Below are positions 43,951 to 52,937 of a stretch of 64,000 bases of DNA, piece after piece. The DNA lies in the NCBI GenBank assembly GCA_965212595.1, contig CBDBVE010000020.1:103311-167310 (forward strand), written 5' to 3'. The DNA is from Poritiphilus sp965212595. GTDB taxonomy: Bacteria > Bacteroidota > Bacteroidia > Flavobacteriales > Flavobacteriaceae. Positions within the stretch are counted from its first letter, which is position 1, and every line of letters begins with the position of its first letter. Below the pieces are notes generated by a model that saw only the letters and a list, made by a program, of their open reading frames with translations, did not search any database and was not told where the DNA came from. Made by a program: the position numbers and the translations under genes.

Positions 43951-44436
43951 TTAAGATTCTACCTTTTCTTTTTTCATTTCTTCCGAAGCCTGCTTTATGG
44001 CTTTTACTATATTATTATATCCTGTACACCGGCATAGGTTACCAGATATTCCCCACCTGATCTCCTCATCTGTAGGTGAAGGGTTGCTTTCCAAGAAATC
44101 TATTGATCTCATGATCATCCCCGGAGTACAAAAACCGCAATGCAAACCGTGCTGATCGTGAAATGCCTGCTGTATGGGATGGTTTTCTCCTTCGTTGGCA
44201 ACACCCTCGATTGTGGTAATTTCAGATCCATCAGCTCTTACCGCCAAATAGGTACAGGACTTTATAGACTTTCCGTTGAGAAGTATTGTACAAGCGCCGC
44301 AGTTAGAGGTATCGCAACCAATGTGAGTTCCTGTTAAATTGCATTGCTCTCTAATAAAGTGTACCAATAGCGTACGCGAATCAACTTCCTGGGTTACGCT
44401 TTCCCCGTTTATCTTAATTGTGATCTCGTGTTTCAT
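43951..44436 (-). CDS. coxS: CO dehydrogenase small subunit, 2x[2Fe-2S]
   Basis: 161 residues. The N-terminal plant-type [2Fe-2S] cluster is held by C41, C46, C49 and C61 (GCDTSNCGACTILL). The second cluster is held by CGFC and CRC in the C-terminal helical domain (HCGFCTPGMIM, NLCRCTGYNNIV). It carries electrons from the molybdenum site to the FAD subunit. The gene order M-S-L is that of known cox operons. Confidence 0.95.
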   Translation of the reverse strand: MKHEITIKINGESVTQEVDSRTLLVHFIREQCNLTGTHIGCDTSNCGACTILLNGKSIKSCTYLAVRADGSEITTIEGVANEGENHPIQQAFHDQHGLHCGFCTPGMIMRSIDFLESNPSPTDEEIRWGISGNLCRCTGYNNIVKAIKQASEEMKKEKVES

Positions 44437-44445
44437 TTTTGATAT

Positions 44446-45315
44446 TTAATTTTTTGCCCTATTTAACGCACTGCGGAGTACTTGTTTTGCAATCTCGCCA
44501 GTAACCGCTCGTTTATATGCCTCAGAACCCCTTAGATCTGATGTGGGTTCGCAGTCTTCGCTGGCTATGGCTCCCACTTGTTCAATTAAGTTATCTGTGA
44601 TCTCTTTTCCTTTTAGTAAGTCTTCTGCCCTTTCTAGTCGCATTGGAATATCGCTGACGTTTGTAAGTCCAATTCCTATTGTACTACAACTGCCACTGCC
44701 ATCCAACTCCAAATAGACAGCTACACCAGAAGTCGCATAATCGCCTACTTTTCGCTCAATCTTATGGTAGGCACCTCCACAAGCTGCCTTTGCCTTAGGG
44801 ATTTGAATTTCAACCAAGACCTCAGAAGGCTCAAGAGCTGTCATATAGAAGCCATGAAAAAACTCATCAATGGGTATTGATCTGCTACCTTCAGGTCCTT
44901 CAACCACGATAGTGGCCCGATAGGATAACATCAGCGCAGGCTGGTCATTGGCGGCATCGCCATGAGCTATATTCCCACCTATTGTACCTACATTGCGAAC
45001 GGCCGGATCAGCGGTTAATTTAACAGCATCAATAAAAATCGGATAGTTGCTTTGTAATAGCTCGCTGTTTTCCAGTTCAGTCTGTGTAGTAAGCGCTCCA
45101 ATTTTTAGCGTGTCTCCGTCTTCTTTTATATAAGACAGCCCGTCAATCTTACTAATGTCAATAATATGCGAGGGAGTTGCAAAGCGGAGTTTCATCATGG
45201 GTAAAAGGCTATGTCCGCCGGACATAAATTTGGCCTCTTCACCATGCGTCTGCGACAGTGCTATTGCTTCCGCTAACGATGTCGCCTTGTGATAGGTGAA
45301 ATTTGCAGGAATCAT
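44446..45315 (-). CDS. coxM: CO dehydrogenase medium subunit (FAD)
   Basis: 289 residues with the two FAD-binding motifs SGGHSLLPMMKLR (about 33-45) and NVGTIGGNIAHGD (about 112-124) in a PCMH-type fold, and a C-terminal CO_deh_flav_C-like domain. It passes electrons from the iron-sulfur subunit to the quinone side. It is the first gene of the leftward cox operon, which is divergent from the cysteine desulfurase across about 200 bases. Confidence 0.94.
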   Translation of the reverse strand: MIPANFTYHKATSLAEAIALSQTHGEEAKFMSGGHSLLPMMKLRFATPSHIIDISKIDGLSYIKEDGDTLKIGALTTQTELENSELLQSNYPIFIDAVKLTADPAVRNVGTIGGNIAHGDAANDQPALMLSYRATIVVEGPEGSRSIPIDEFFHGFYMTALEPSEVLVEIQIPKAKAACGGAYHKIERKVGDYATSGVAVYLELDGSGSCSTIGIGLTNVSDIPMRLERAEDLLKGKEITDNLIEQVGAIASEDCEPTSDLRGSEAYKRAVTGEIAKQVLRSALNRAKN

Positions 45316-45512
45316 ATTTTTTTGTGAATTACATTAAGGAATAGATACTAAATATATCCCTTTTTTTCGGATATTCCAATAGATTAAACACAAGTTGTTG
45401 AAATCCAAAAAGAAAGCAAAAAAAGAGGGTTAAACGGCTTTTGAGAAGGGTACAACTAAAGGTATTTCAAGATATTTCTTTACCTTTAATTATGTAATGG
45501 TTCTCACTGCAA

Positions 45513-46685
45513 ATGTACACTCAACACTACTTTGATTACAATGCTACAACTCCTTGTGCCAAGGAAGTAGTTGACGCTATGCTTCCCTTTTTTTATTCTG
45601 ATTTCGGCAACCCCTCAAGTAGTCATCATCCCTACGGCTGGTTGGCCAAAACGGCAGTTGAAGAGTCTACCCAATTACTATCCCGTATTTTGGAAGTTCC
45701 CATAGAATCGCTGGTTTATACCTCAGGATCGACAGAGAGCATAAATATGGTCATAAAGGGAGTATGCAGGGCAAAGGAGGCTAAAGGAAAGCATATTGTG
45801 ACATCCAGGGTGGAGCACAAAGCTGTTTTAGATTGCTGCGAATTTTTAGAAGGGATAGGTTATGACGTCAGTTATTTAGACGTTGATGAAAATGGACTGA
45901 TCTCTGTAGACCAATACAGGGAGGTAGTTAGAAAAGATACCATATTAATTATCGCGTTATACGCAAATAATGAAACAGGAGTCGTTCAACCACTCGAAGA
46001 GTTAAGCATATTTGCTAAAGAAAATGACGTTCTATTGTTTTCCGATACGACGCAGGTGCTTGGGAAAATGCCAGTGAACGGCATTTTGGAATTAGTAGAT
46101 TTTGCTTGCTTTTCAGCACACAAAGTCTATGGTCCGAAAGGTGTCGGACTCACATATATCAACCCAAAACTGAGTGAAGGATTCTTGCCTAGCTTTATTC
46201 AAGGTGGAGGGCAACAAAGAAGTCTTAGAGGAGGGACTTTAAATACTCCTGGGATCGTTGGTATTGCCAAGGCGGTGGAACTGGCCTATCAAGGCCTGGA
46301 AAGTGAAGCCACTCGGATAAAGACACTCCGAGATCAATTGGAAAAAGGAATTTTAGACATTGAGCTTTCGGTTCCTAATGGAAATCAGGTAGACAGGCTA
46401 CCTAATACCACCAACATCTCATTCAAATATATTGATGGGCCGTCTCTTTTGCGCGCACTTAGCGCCAAGCTCGCTGTTTCTAACGGATCTGCCTGTAATT
46501 CGGCATCGGTAGAACCTTCTCATGTACTCATGGCTATGGGTATACAGCGTGATCTTGCCTATGCCTCGCTACGCTTTAGTCTTGGAAGGTATACAACGAG
46601 GGCCGAGGTAGATGACGTCATTAAAATTGTTAGCTCTGAAGTGGCAAGGCAAAGAGAGAACAATATTCTCTGGGAGCGAAGGTGA
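45513..46685 (+). CDS. Cysteine desulfurase (NifS/IscS class)
   Basis: 390 residues, a pyridoxal-phosphate enzyme. It has DYNATTP at the start, the PLP lysine in FSAHKVYGPKG, HIVTSRVEHKAV and the persulfide cysteine region SNGSACNSAS. It releases sulfur from cysteine. Divergent position from coxM and closeness to MoCo genes suggest that it supplies sulfur to the molybdenum site, but a housekeeping Fe-S role is also possible. Confidence 0.9.
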   Translation: MYTQHYFDYNATTPCAKEVVDAMLPFFYSDFGNPSSSHHPYGWLAKTAVEESTQLLSRILEVPIESLVYTSGSTESINMVIKGVCRAKEAKGKHIVTSRVEHKAVLDCCEFLEGIGYDVSYLDVDENGLISVDQYREVVRKDTILIIALYANNETGVVQPLEELSIFAKENDVLLFSDTTQVLGKMPVNGILELVDFACFSAHKVYGPKGVGLTYINPKLSEGFLPSFIQGGGQQRSLRGGTLNTPGIVGIAKAVELAYQGLESEATRIKTLRDQLEKGILDIELSVPNGNQVDRLPNTTNISFKYIDGPSLLRALSAKLAVSNGSACNSASVEPSHVLMAMGIQRDLAYASLRFSLGRYTTRAEVDDVIKIVSSEVARQRENNILWERR

Positions 46686-46700
46686 GGTGATGATCAATGA

Positions 46701-47085
46701 GCAGTAAACAATTAGCAATTAGCAATATCAGCAGGCAGTTAGTCAATTATTTAAAGCTGGGGTTACAAGAGTTATCAGATTGCAAGCACTTTCCAGCGTG
46801 TATTCCTAACTTATCCTGGGGGTGAGGTTGAGACCCCAAGCGAAAATCCAAATCCAGAATTAGAATTCCGGGAAGCTAATTTCGATAGCCCTTACGTTTA
46901 ATCTGAAACTAATAATCTGCAATCAAATTACAGTAAACTTGGTTATCTTAATCCGGGGAGGGGTTTGGAACCCCTGGAGCTAAAAGATGCTGTTTTTTGA
47001 ATGAACTAATTCCTGCATTGAGCTTGTCCTCCCTATTGAAGAAATCAATAGTTCTAAACCTGGAGAGGCCTACATAAAGGCAGGT
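46701..47085. other. Intergenic spacer with two GGGG/CCCC hairpins and short repeats
   Basis: No gene. It starts with low-complexity direct repeats of the AATTAGCAATTAGCA kind (46710-46740). Two similar hairpins follow: GGGGT/ACCCC (46819-46823/46833-46837) and AGGGGTT/AACCCCT (46959-46965/46969-46975). Neither is followed by a good T run, so they are poor terminators. Both have ACTTATCC-like or TTATCTTAATCC-like bases upstream, so they may be one duplicated element. Confidence 0.4.
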
Positions 47086-48192
47086 TTACCCTCTTTCATG
47101 AATAGGACCTTGCTTGTATCGAAGCATTCCTCCTGTATTCCCGGAAAACACACTGAGAATTTCGCTAAAAATGCTTGCCGCGATCTCCTCGGGAGTATTC
47201 GCACCTATCTCCAAACCGCAAGGGGCATAGATCCGGTTTAAGTCCGCATCAGATAGTAGCACTCCCCTCTCTTTAAGGGCATTTTCCATTTTAACAAAGC
47301 GTTTTTTAGGACCCAAAGAACCTATATAGGATGCAGCCGTTTTGATTAAAAATTCAAGATTGGCAATGTCGGTTTTAAAATCATGCGCCATGAGTAGGAT
47401 AGCTGTGCGGTCATCGATTTTTGGACGAGCTTCCATGTCTTTTGGATATAGCGCCTTTACAGATCGTAATTTCTTCTTATCAAGTTTTTGAATATTTCCT
47501 ACCAGACTCACCTCCCAATCCATGACTTCCGCCAATTCTAATATTGGATATACATCGTAATTATCTCCATATACAGCCAAATGATATTGTGGAGGAACAT
47601 ACTCTATAAAAACTCTGATTTCCTGTTCGCCTTCCAGGAAATCGCAAGTATTCGACTTTTGTTTTTCAAGTACATTTGCTGCCTGTGCAGAAGCAAATCT
47701 TTCAAACCCGGCATGCTCACAGGACTCAATCTTACCTGCATCGGCATTATAATAAAAACTATTCCCTACCTCGAGTGATTCATAGACTCCCTTTAATCCT
47801 GTAATTGTAGCAATACAATGATGCCTTCGATCTGCCACACATTTTCTCAGCATCTCTATTGCAGAAGGGTTTTCATTGATCGGGGTTATTAAAACTTCAA
47901 TCAAACCATTGCAGCCTAAACCCACACCTATTTCTTTTTCTTTCGAGGTGTCATAGGTGACTACTGAAGGACTCCCTTTTAAAATGGCCATCTGAGATCG
48001 CTTTAAGGCATCTCCTTCCAGACAGCCCCCACTAATTCCTCCTTCAAAAACGCCAGACTCAAACACTATCATTCTTGCACCTTCCCTTCGATAGGAAGAC
48101 TCCTCTACCCTAACTACCTGGGCTATAGCAGCTTTCTCTTCAGAAAGACTCCCAGAATCAAACAATGAAAGTATAGACTTTATCTCCCTCAT
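47086..48192 (-). CDS. XdhC/CoxI family protein
   Basis: 368 residues. The N-terminal domain has GGISGGCLEGD (about 51-61, with the Cys of the family) and the C-terminal one has a Rossmann fold (LAVYGDNYDVYPILELAEV) and SYIGSLGPKKR. XdhC-type proteins hold sulfurated molybdenum cofactor and insert it in hydroxylases. This is the second copy in the window, without the YHS domain. It is divergent from moeA across 93 bases and probably serves the isoquinoline-type enzyme or others. Confidence 0.85.
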   Translation of the reverse strand: MREIKSILSLFDSGSLSEEKAAIAQVVRVEESSYRREGARMIVFESGVFEGGISGGCLEGDALKRSQMAILKGSPSVVTYDTSKEKEIGVGLGCNGLIEVLITPINENPSAIEMLRKCVADRRHHCIATITGLKGVYESLEVGNSFYYNADAGKIESCEHAGFERFASAQAANVLEKQKSNTCDFLEGEQEIRVFIEYVPPQYHLAVYGDNYDVYPILELAEVMDWEVSLVGNIQKLDKKKLRSVKALYPKDMEARPKIDDRTAILLMAHDFKTDIANLEFLIKTAASYIGSLGPKKRFVKMENALKERGVLLSDADLNRIYAPCGLEIGANTPEEIAASIFSEILSVFSGNTGGMLRYKQGPIHERG

Positions 48193-48285
48193 AAAAAGAT
48201 GCGCTTTAGATGCCGGATTTAATTTTTGAGTTATTGTGATCCTGCCCTAATATACCCAAAAATTGTTATATTCATTCGGCCGTAA

Positions 48286-49500
48286 ATGGACAATATATTT
48301 ATCACATATCAACAAGCTTTGTCTGTCCTGGAAAGACACAAAGATGACTTTCTAACTGAAACCCTGGCACTTGAGAAGTGTACCGGAGGATACTTGGCTG
48401 AAGACCTCCTGGCAGATAGAGATTTCCCCCCTTTTGACCGCGTTACTATGGATGGTATAGCCATCTCGTACGACAGTTTTGAACAAGGGAACAGGCAATT
48501 TAAAATAGAAAGCACATCTCCTGCCGGTACACCGCAGGCAAGGCTGAAAGATTCAAAAAATTGTGTCGAAGTGATGACAGGTACTATGGTACCGAAAAAT
48601 GCGGATACGGTGATACGATATGAGGACCTACAAATTGAAAATGGCATTGCCCATATCACAACGGAGCAAATTAGTTTGCGCCAAAGCATTCATTTTAAGG
48701 GAATGGACATCGCGCAAGGAGATTGTATTGTAAAAGGTGGAAAGCGGTTGAGCAGTGCTGAAATCAATATAGCGGCTGCAATTGGCAAATCTACCCTTGC
48801 GATAAAAAAGCTGCCTGAAGCGGTTATTTTTTCAACGGGTGATGAACTTATCGATGTTACTGAAACACCCTTATCACACCAAATCAGAAGGTCTAATGTA
48901 TACGGGATTCGCAATACTTTGAATGAATGGGGCCTTAAAAGTCATCTTGAGCATTTGCCAGATGAAAAAATACAGATGCATAAGATCATTTCTAGCTATT
49001 TAGACCAATATAGCCTGCTTTTCTTCACCGGGGGTGTCTCTAAGGGGAAATACGACTACCTTCCCGAAGTACTGGAGTCTTTAGACATTGAAAAGCACTT
49101 TCACAAAATACAACAGCGACCGGGAAAACCTTTTTGGTTTGGAAGCAACAAAGACGGGGTTAAGGTTTTCGCACTACCAGGGAATCCGGTATCTTCATTC
49201 GTTTGCGTTTACGCCTACTTTCAATACTGGTTAAAACGCTCATTAGGTTTGCAGCCTTCGTATTTAAACGTTAAATTGAAGGAAAATGCACAGTTTAGGC
49301 CAGATCTGGTCTATTTTTTAGAAGCGCAATTGGTTAATGAGATCGATGGAAGTATGAGTGCAATTCCTGTACCAGGCAACGGGTCTGGAGACTTTGCAAA
49401 TCTTGTGAGAACCGATGGCTTCCTTATTTTGCCACAAGGAAAAACAGATTTCAAAACAGGCGATATCTATCCTTTCATTCCTTACAGGCAGATTTTTTAA
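48286..49500 (+). CDS. moeA: Molybdopterin molybdenumtransferase MoeA
   Basis: 404 residues. MoeA inserts molybdate into adenylated molybdopterin. Marks are DRDFPPFDRVTMDGIA near residue 45, a beta-rich domain with MTGTMVPKNADTVI, the FSTGDEL motif, FTGGVSKGKYDY and LPGNPVSSFV, all in family order, plus a C-terminal beta-barrel domain. It is the first gene of a rightward pair; the small membrane gene follows after 4 bases. Confidence 0.93.
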   Translation: MDNIFITYQQALSVLERHKDDFLTETLALEKCTGGYLAEDLLADRDFPPFDRVTMDGIAISYDSFEQGNRQFKIESTSPAGTPQARLKDSKNCVEVMTGTMVPKNADTVIRYEDLQIENGIAHITTEQISLRQSIHFKGMDIAQGDCIVKGGKRLSSAEINIAAAIGKSTLAIKKLPEAVIFSTGDELIDVTETPLSHQIRRSNVYGIRNTLNEWGLKSHLEHLPDEKIQMHKIISSYLDQYSLLFFTGGVSKGKYDYLPEVLESLDIEKHFHKIQQRPGKPFWFGSNKDGVKVFALPGNPVSSFVCVYAYFQYWLKRSLGLQPSYLNVKLKENAQFRPDLVYFLEAQLVNEIDGSMSAIPVPGNGSGDFANLVRTDGFLILPQGKTDFKTGDIYPFIPYRQIF

Positions 49501-49504
49501 TCGT

Positions 49505-49951
49505 ATGGAGAAAATACAGTCGTCTTGTTGTAGTTCTAAGGTTAAGCCCCGAAAAAGTGTGGCAAGGGCCAGCAACACGGTTTCTTTTTTTTCTGCATTG
49601 CTGATCATTCTCTTGCCAAAATGTCCCTTATGTGTTACGGCCTACATGAGTGCAATCTTATTATTTTTTGATGTCGAAAATGGTGAGTTGGCGCCATTTC
49701 TGTTGCATGCAAAACCTATTTTAGGCCTGCTTATTTTATTAATGATAGTGCTCAACTATAAAGGTAAAAGAACCGTGGTAGCCTTAACAATAGCAACCGC
49801 TTCTTTAGTTCTGGTGTTTTTAAATAGCTATTGGTTTATAGCAATTTTTGCAGATTGGGTGATATACGCCGCATTCTTCTTCGCAATCTGGTACAATGGC
49901 AATTTTAAGTATGTGGTAAATTTTGTGCGTTCCCGGATAGTCTCCATCTAA
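49505..49951 (+). CDS. Small membrane protein with CC and CPLC motifs
   Basis: 148 residues from the ATG at 49505. It has a Cys pair near the N-terminus (SSCCSSK), then four hydrophobic segments; the first contains PKCPLCVTAYM. The CPLC in a membrane helix recalls metal-carrying membrane proteins, but I do not recognise a family. It starts 4 bases after the moeA stop, so it is co-transcribed with it and stands in the MoCo cluster. A role in metal handling for cofactor assembly is only a guess. Confidence 0.6.
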   Translation: MEKIQSSCCSSKVKPRKSVARASNTVSFFSALLIILLPKCPLCVTAYMSAILLFFDVENGELAPFLLHAKPILGLLILLMIVLNYKGKRTVVALTIATASLVLVFLNSYWFIAIFADWVIYAAFFFAIWYNGNFKYVVNFVRSRIVSI

Positions 49952-49959
49952 TAGTATGT

Positions 49960-51030
49960 CTAGTAGAAGACAAGTGCGTATTGATTTATTCCTCCCTCAA
50001 CGTTGTAAACTCTTGTATTTTGGAAGTGATCTTGAATTTTTATGACAGCTTTCTCACTACGCTTTCCAGATTGACATAAAAAATAAACAGGAAGCTCCAA
50101 ATTGATTTCCGAAATACGATTTTCAAGCTCATCCAGTGGTATATTCCTTGTCCTGGCTAAGCTGTGATCTGCAAATTCTTCCTCGGAGCGCACGTCTATA
50201 AGTTGTAGCTGCATTTCATTTTCAATGAGCTTATTAAGCCTTGAAGCCGAAATTGAAGGCAGTGGCGCACAGCTTTCTTCATCGTATGATTCCTGAAGTT
50301 TCTCTATGTGCAAATTGGCCTGTTTAAGAGGAAAATTTATTTTTTGATATGTTTGATCTAAACCATTAAAAATCAATAATTTACCAGACAGTACCTCACC
50401 TACTTCAGCAAGGATTTTAACCGCTTCAAGGGCCTGAAGGTTTCCAATAATACCAGGAATAATACCCAAGACGCCATTTTCATTACAATCAGGAAGCTCA
50501 ACTGCCGAAGGCATATCAGGGAACAGGCACCTATAAGTAGGTCCGCCCTTATAATTGAATACGGAAACTTGCCCTTCAAAGCCATGCAGTGCTCCGTACA
50601 CAAAGGGCTTTTTTAAAATAACGCAGGCATCATTGATTAAGTAACGGGTAGCAAAATTATCAGAGGCATCAATAACCAGATCGTAATTCTCGATAATGCC
50701 CAGCGCATTGTCCCGTACCAAAAACCGGTCATAGGCTTTGAAGTTGGTCTGAGAATTCTGCATTTTGAGCTTTTGTATAGCGATCTTTATTTTTTGCTGC
50801 CCTATATCCCGCTCAGAATACAAAACCTGGCGTTGCAGGTTGGTAAGGTCAATGACATCCTGGTCTACCAGGCCAAGTGTGCCTACTCCCATGGCATTGA
50901 GATATTGTAGAACGGGTATTCCGAGTCCGCCCAGACCCACAACTAAGACGCTTGCCTTAGATAATCGGCGCTGAGCCTCAGGACCAAATTCTTTTAGGCT
51001 GGTCTGCCTTATGTAACGATCGGGTTTCAT
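49960..51030 (-). CDS. moeB: MoeB/ThiF-type adenylyltransferase fused to rhodanese
   Basis: 356 residues. The N-terminal E1-like domain has VVGLGGLGIPVLQYL (ATP site), DQDVIDLTNLQRQ and VIDASDNFATRY; the C-terminal part (about 255-350) is a rhodanese domain with the active Cys in FLCQSGKRS. Such proteins adenylate the C-terminal Gly of MoaD and, through rhodanese, can hand over sulfur. No CxxC zinc pairs are seen in the E1 domain. The stop is 8 bases from the convergent small membrane gene, and the start overlaps the mobA stop by 4 bases. Confidence 0.88.
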   Translation of the reverse strand: MKPDRYIRQTSLKEFGPEAQRRLSKASVLVVGLGGLGIPVLQYLNAMGVGTLGLVDQDVIDLTNLQRQVLYSERDIGQQKIKIAIQKLKMQNSQTNFKAYDRFLVRDNALGIIENYDLVIDASDNFATRYLINDACVILKKPFVYGALHGFEGQVSVFNYKGGPTYRCLFPDMPSAVELPDCNENGVLGIIPGIIGNLQALEAVKILAEVGEVLSGKLLIFNGLDQTYQKINFPLKQANLHIEKLQESYDEESCAPLPSISASRLNKLIENEMQLQLIDVRSEEEFADHSLARTRNIPLDELENRISEINLELPVYFLCQSGKRSEKAVIKIQDHFQNTRVYNVEGGINQYALVFY

Positions 51031-51623
51031 ACTTGATCTAGTCTAAGGAGCACTTGTTTATAGTCCTCTTCAGAATTCGCGTTTAGCAGCACCTCATCGT
51101 CTTCGGGAGCTACTAATTTAGTATCTGAATTAATCAAAAATTTTCTTGGGCAGGTACTGTCTCCTTTGTTCAGGTAACCAATGGCTTCTTCCAGTGCCTT
51201 GGGTTCCCAAATTGCTGCCAGTGGTTCTGGCAAACCACTTTTGAGGGTTGCAAAGGCCGTGGCATATTTGGTGACATCTCTTTCTGAAGCTAGTTTTTTC
51301 AAAGCCTTCAGGTCCATCAAGGGCAGGTCACAAGCCATAACCATCCAGGCTACGTCTGGATATCGTTCATATGCGCTAAGCAGACCATTAAAAGGTCCGC
51401 GGTATTTGTTTTGGTCAATAATGTAGTTAGTTCCTTCAGGTAAAGTGGCTCGTTGTTCCTCGCGAATACTAAAAAAAGTATGATCGCAAAGCTGTTCAAG
51501 CAATTGGAACAAATGCTCTTGCTGAGGCAAATCGTGATAAACTATTGCTCCTTTATCATGGCCCATTCGGGTACTTTTGCCGCCGCAAAGCACCAAACCG
51601 TATATCTCTGTTTTTTTTTGCAT
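51027..51623 (-). CDS. mobA: Molybdenum cofactor guanylyltransferase MobA
   Basis: 198 residues from the ATG at 51621-51623; a GTG at 51635 would add 4 residues. The NTP-transferase signature is LVLCGGKSTRMGHDKGAI, and MACDLPLMD holds the metal site. It attaches GMP to molybdopterin. Because CO dehydrogenase uses the cytosine dinucleotide, this gene may serve another molybdoenzyme class elsewhere in the genome. It overlaps moeB by 4 bases. Confidence 0.85.
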   Translation of the reverse strand: MQKKTEIYGLVLCGGKSTRMGHDKGAIVYHDLPQQEHLFQLLEQLCDHTFFSIREEQRATLPEGTNYIIDQNKYRGPFNGLLSAYERYPDVAWMVMACDLPLMDLKALKKLASERDVTKYATAFATLKSGLPEPLAAIWEPKALEEAIGYLNKGDSTCPRKFLINSDTKLVAPEDDEVLLNANSEEDYKQVLLRLDQV

Positions 51624-51655
51624 ACTATCTGCCACTACTAGTCGTTGAGCGTATA

Positions 51656-52639
51656 TTAGCCCCCAATGGAGGTCATAGAACTTGAAAAGATCTTTTTATA
51701 GTTCTCCTGAGCTTCAAATCCTGTTTTAAATCTTTTACTGATCGCATTCAGTATGGCCAGTTTTGCATTCTTTTTAGCATCGGGAGATCGCATAATTTCT
51801 CTCAAATTGGCAACCGGTTTCCCATACAGGCAGGTGATGATATCTCCGGTAGCCGTAATTCGCAGGCGGTTACAACTTCCGCAAAAGGTTCGGCTAAACG
51901 ATGGAATGAGTCCGAAAGTGCTCTTATGTCCCTTAATCTTATAATTAATTGAGGTAGAGGTTTTTGGAGAGACCAATTTTTCAAAATCTGGATATTTGCT
52001 TCGAATATGCTCCAGAATTTTCTTATAATCCCAGGTAATTGCTGAGAAATTTTTGCTGCCCCCGTTAAAAGGCATTTCTTCAAGAAAACGCACAGAGACC
52101 GGATAGTGCTTCATCAGTGTTAACATTGGAAGAATATCCTGTGTATTCTGGTTTTCAAGTGCTATGAAGTTAATCCGAACATTGAAGCCTTCTGTAATTA
52201 GTCTTATCAGGTTATTATATACAGTATCGTAAAGATCCCTTCGAGTAACCCGAAGAAAAGTTTCTTTATGAATCGCATCAAGACTCACATTGATATTTTT
52301 AATGCCCAGATCTTTTAGCTCGTCAATATAAGGTGCTAACAAGGTGGCATTGGTAGTAATTGAGATGTCATTGAGGCCATCAATCTTAGACAGGTTTCTC
52401 AATAAAATCATTAGGTCCTTCCTAACAAATGGTTCTCCTCCCGTAATCCGAATTTTGTCAATCCCCTGCTCTACTAAGGTCTCACTGAGCTGAGACAATT
52501 CCTCTATGGTAAGCAATTTGTCTTTGCGTACAAAGTTAATCCCTTCCGAAGGCATACAATAATTACAACGTAGGTTGCAACGGTCTGTAACGGCCAATCT
52601 CAGATAGTTAATTTGTCTATTGTGATTGTCTAAGAGCAT
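51656..52639 (-). CDS. moaA: GTP 3',8-cyclase MoaA
   Basis: 327 residues, a radical-SAM enzyme that starts molybdopterin synthesis. The N-terminal cluster is bound by C21, C25 and C28 (DRCNLRCNYCMPSEG) and the C-terminal cluster by CGSCNRLR and a Cys further on in ITCLYG. The C-terminal tail ends in the Gly-Gly needed for activity (TSIGG). It lies 47 bases after moaD in the same direction. Confidence 0.95.
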   Translation of the reverse strand: MLLDNHNRQINYLRLAVTDRCNLRCNYCMPSEGINFVRKDKLLTIEELSQLSETLVEQGIDKIRITGGEPFVRKDLMILLRNLSKIDGLNDISITTNATLLAPYIDELKDLGIKNINVSLDAIHKETFLRVTRRDLYDTVYNNLIRLITEGFNVRINFIALENQNTQDILPMLTLMKHYPVSVRFLEEMPFNGGSKNFSAITWDYKKILEHIRSKYPDFEKLVSPKTSTSINYKIKGHKSTFGLIPSFSRTFCGSCNRLRITATGDIITCLYGKPVANLREIMRSPDAKKNAKLAILNAISKRFKTGFEAQENYKKIFSSSMTSIGG

Positions 52640-52685
52640 CAGAAACTATAGCTATTAATTATTGTTAATTGATTACTGCCAATTG

Positions 52686-52931
52686 TTAACCACCGCTTAC
52701 GGGCGGAATTAAGGCAATTTCGTCAAAATTATCGATTTTAACACTATCCTCAGCGTACGAATTATTCACTGCCACCGCTAAGGATGAGAGGCTGTTTAAG
52801 CGCGGATAGGTATTTCCCAAATAGGCCTTCAAATCACCTACCGTCTCGAACTTTACCGTGCTTGAAACAGGCAAGGACAAGGTAGAACTGCCTACGATGT
52901 CCTTGGTAATTCCAAATAGTAAAATGGTCAT
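52686..52931 (-). CDS. moaD: Molybdopterin synthase sulfur carrier subunit MoaD
   Basis: 81 residues with a ubiquitin-like pattern and the C-terminal PPVSGG, whose last glycine becomes the thiocarboxylate. It gives sulfur to molybdopterin together with MoaE, which I did not find in the window. Begins 7 bases after the stop of the oxidoreductase gene upstream. Confidence 0.92.
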   Translation of the reverse strand: MTILLFGITKDIVGSSTLSLPVSSTVKFETVGDLKAYLGNTYPRLNSLSSLAVAVNNSYAEDSVKIDNFDEIALIPPVSGG

Positions 52932-52937
52932 TCTGTT

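Noticed and set aside
46801..46980. A molybdenum cofactor riboswitch between the cysteine desulfurase and XdhC genes
   Set aside because: The hairpins are short, duplicated and downstream of both neighbouring genes (convergent gap), so they cannot act as a leader for either.
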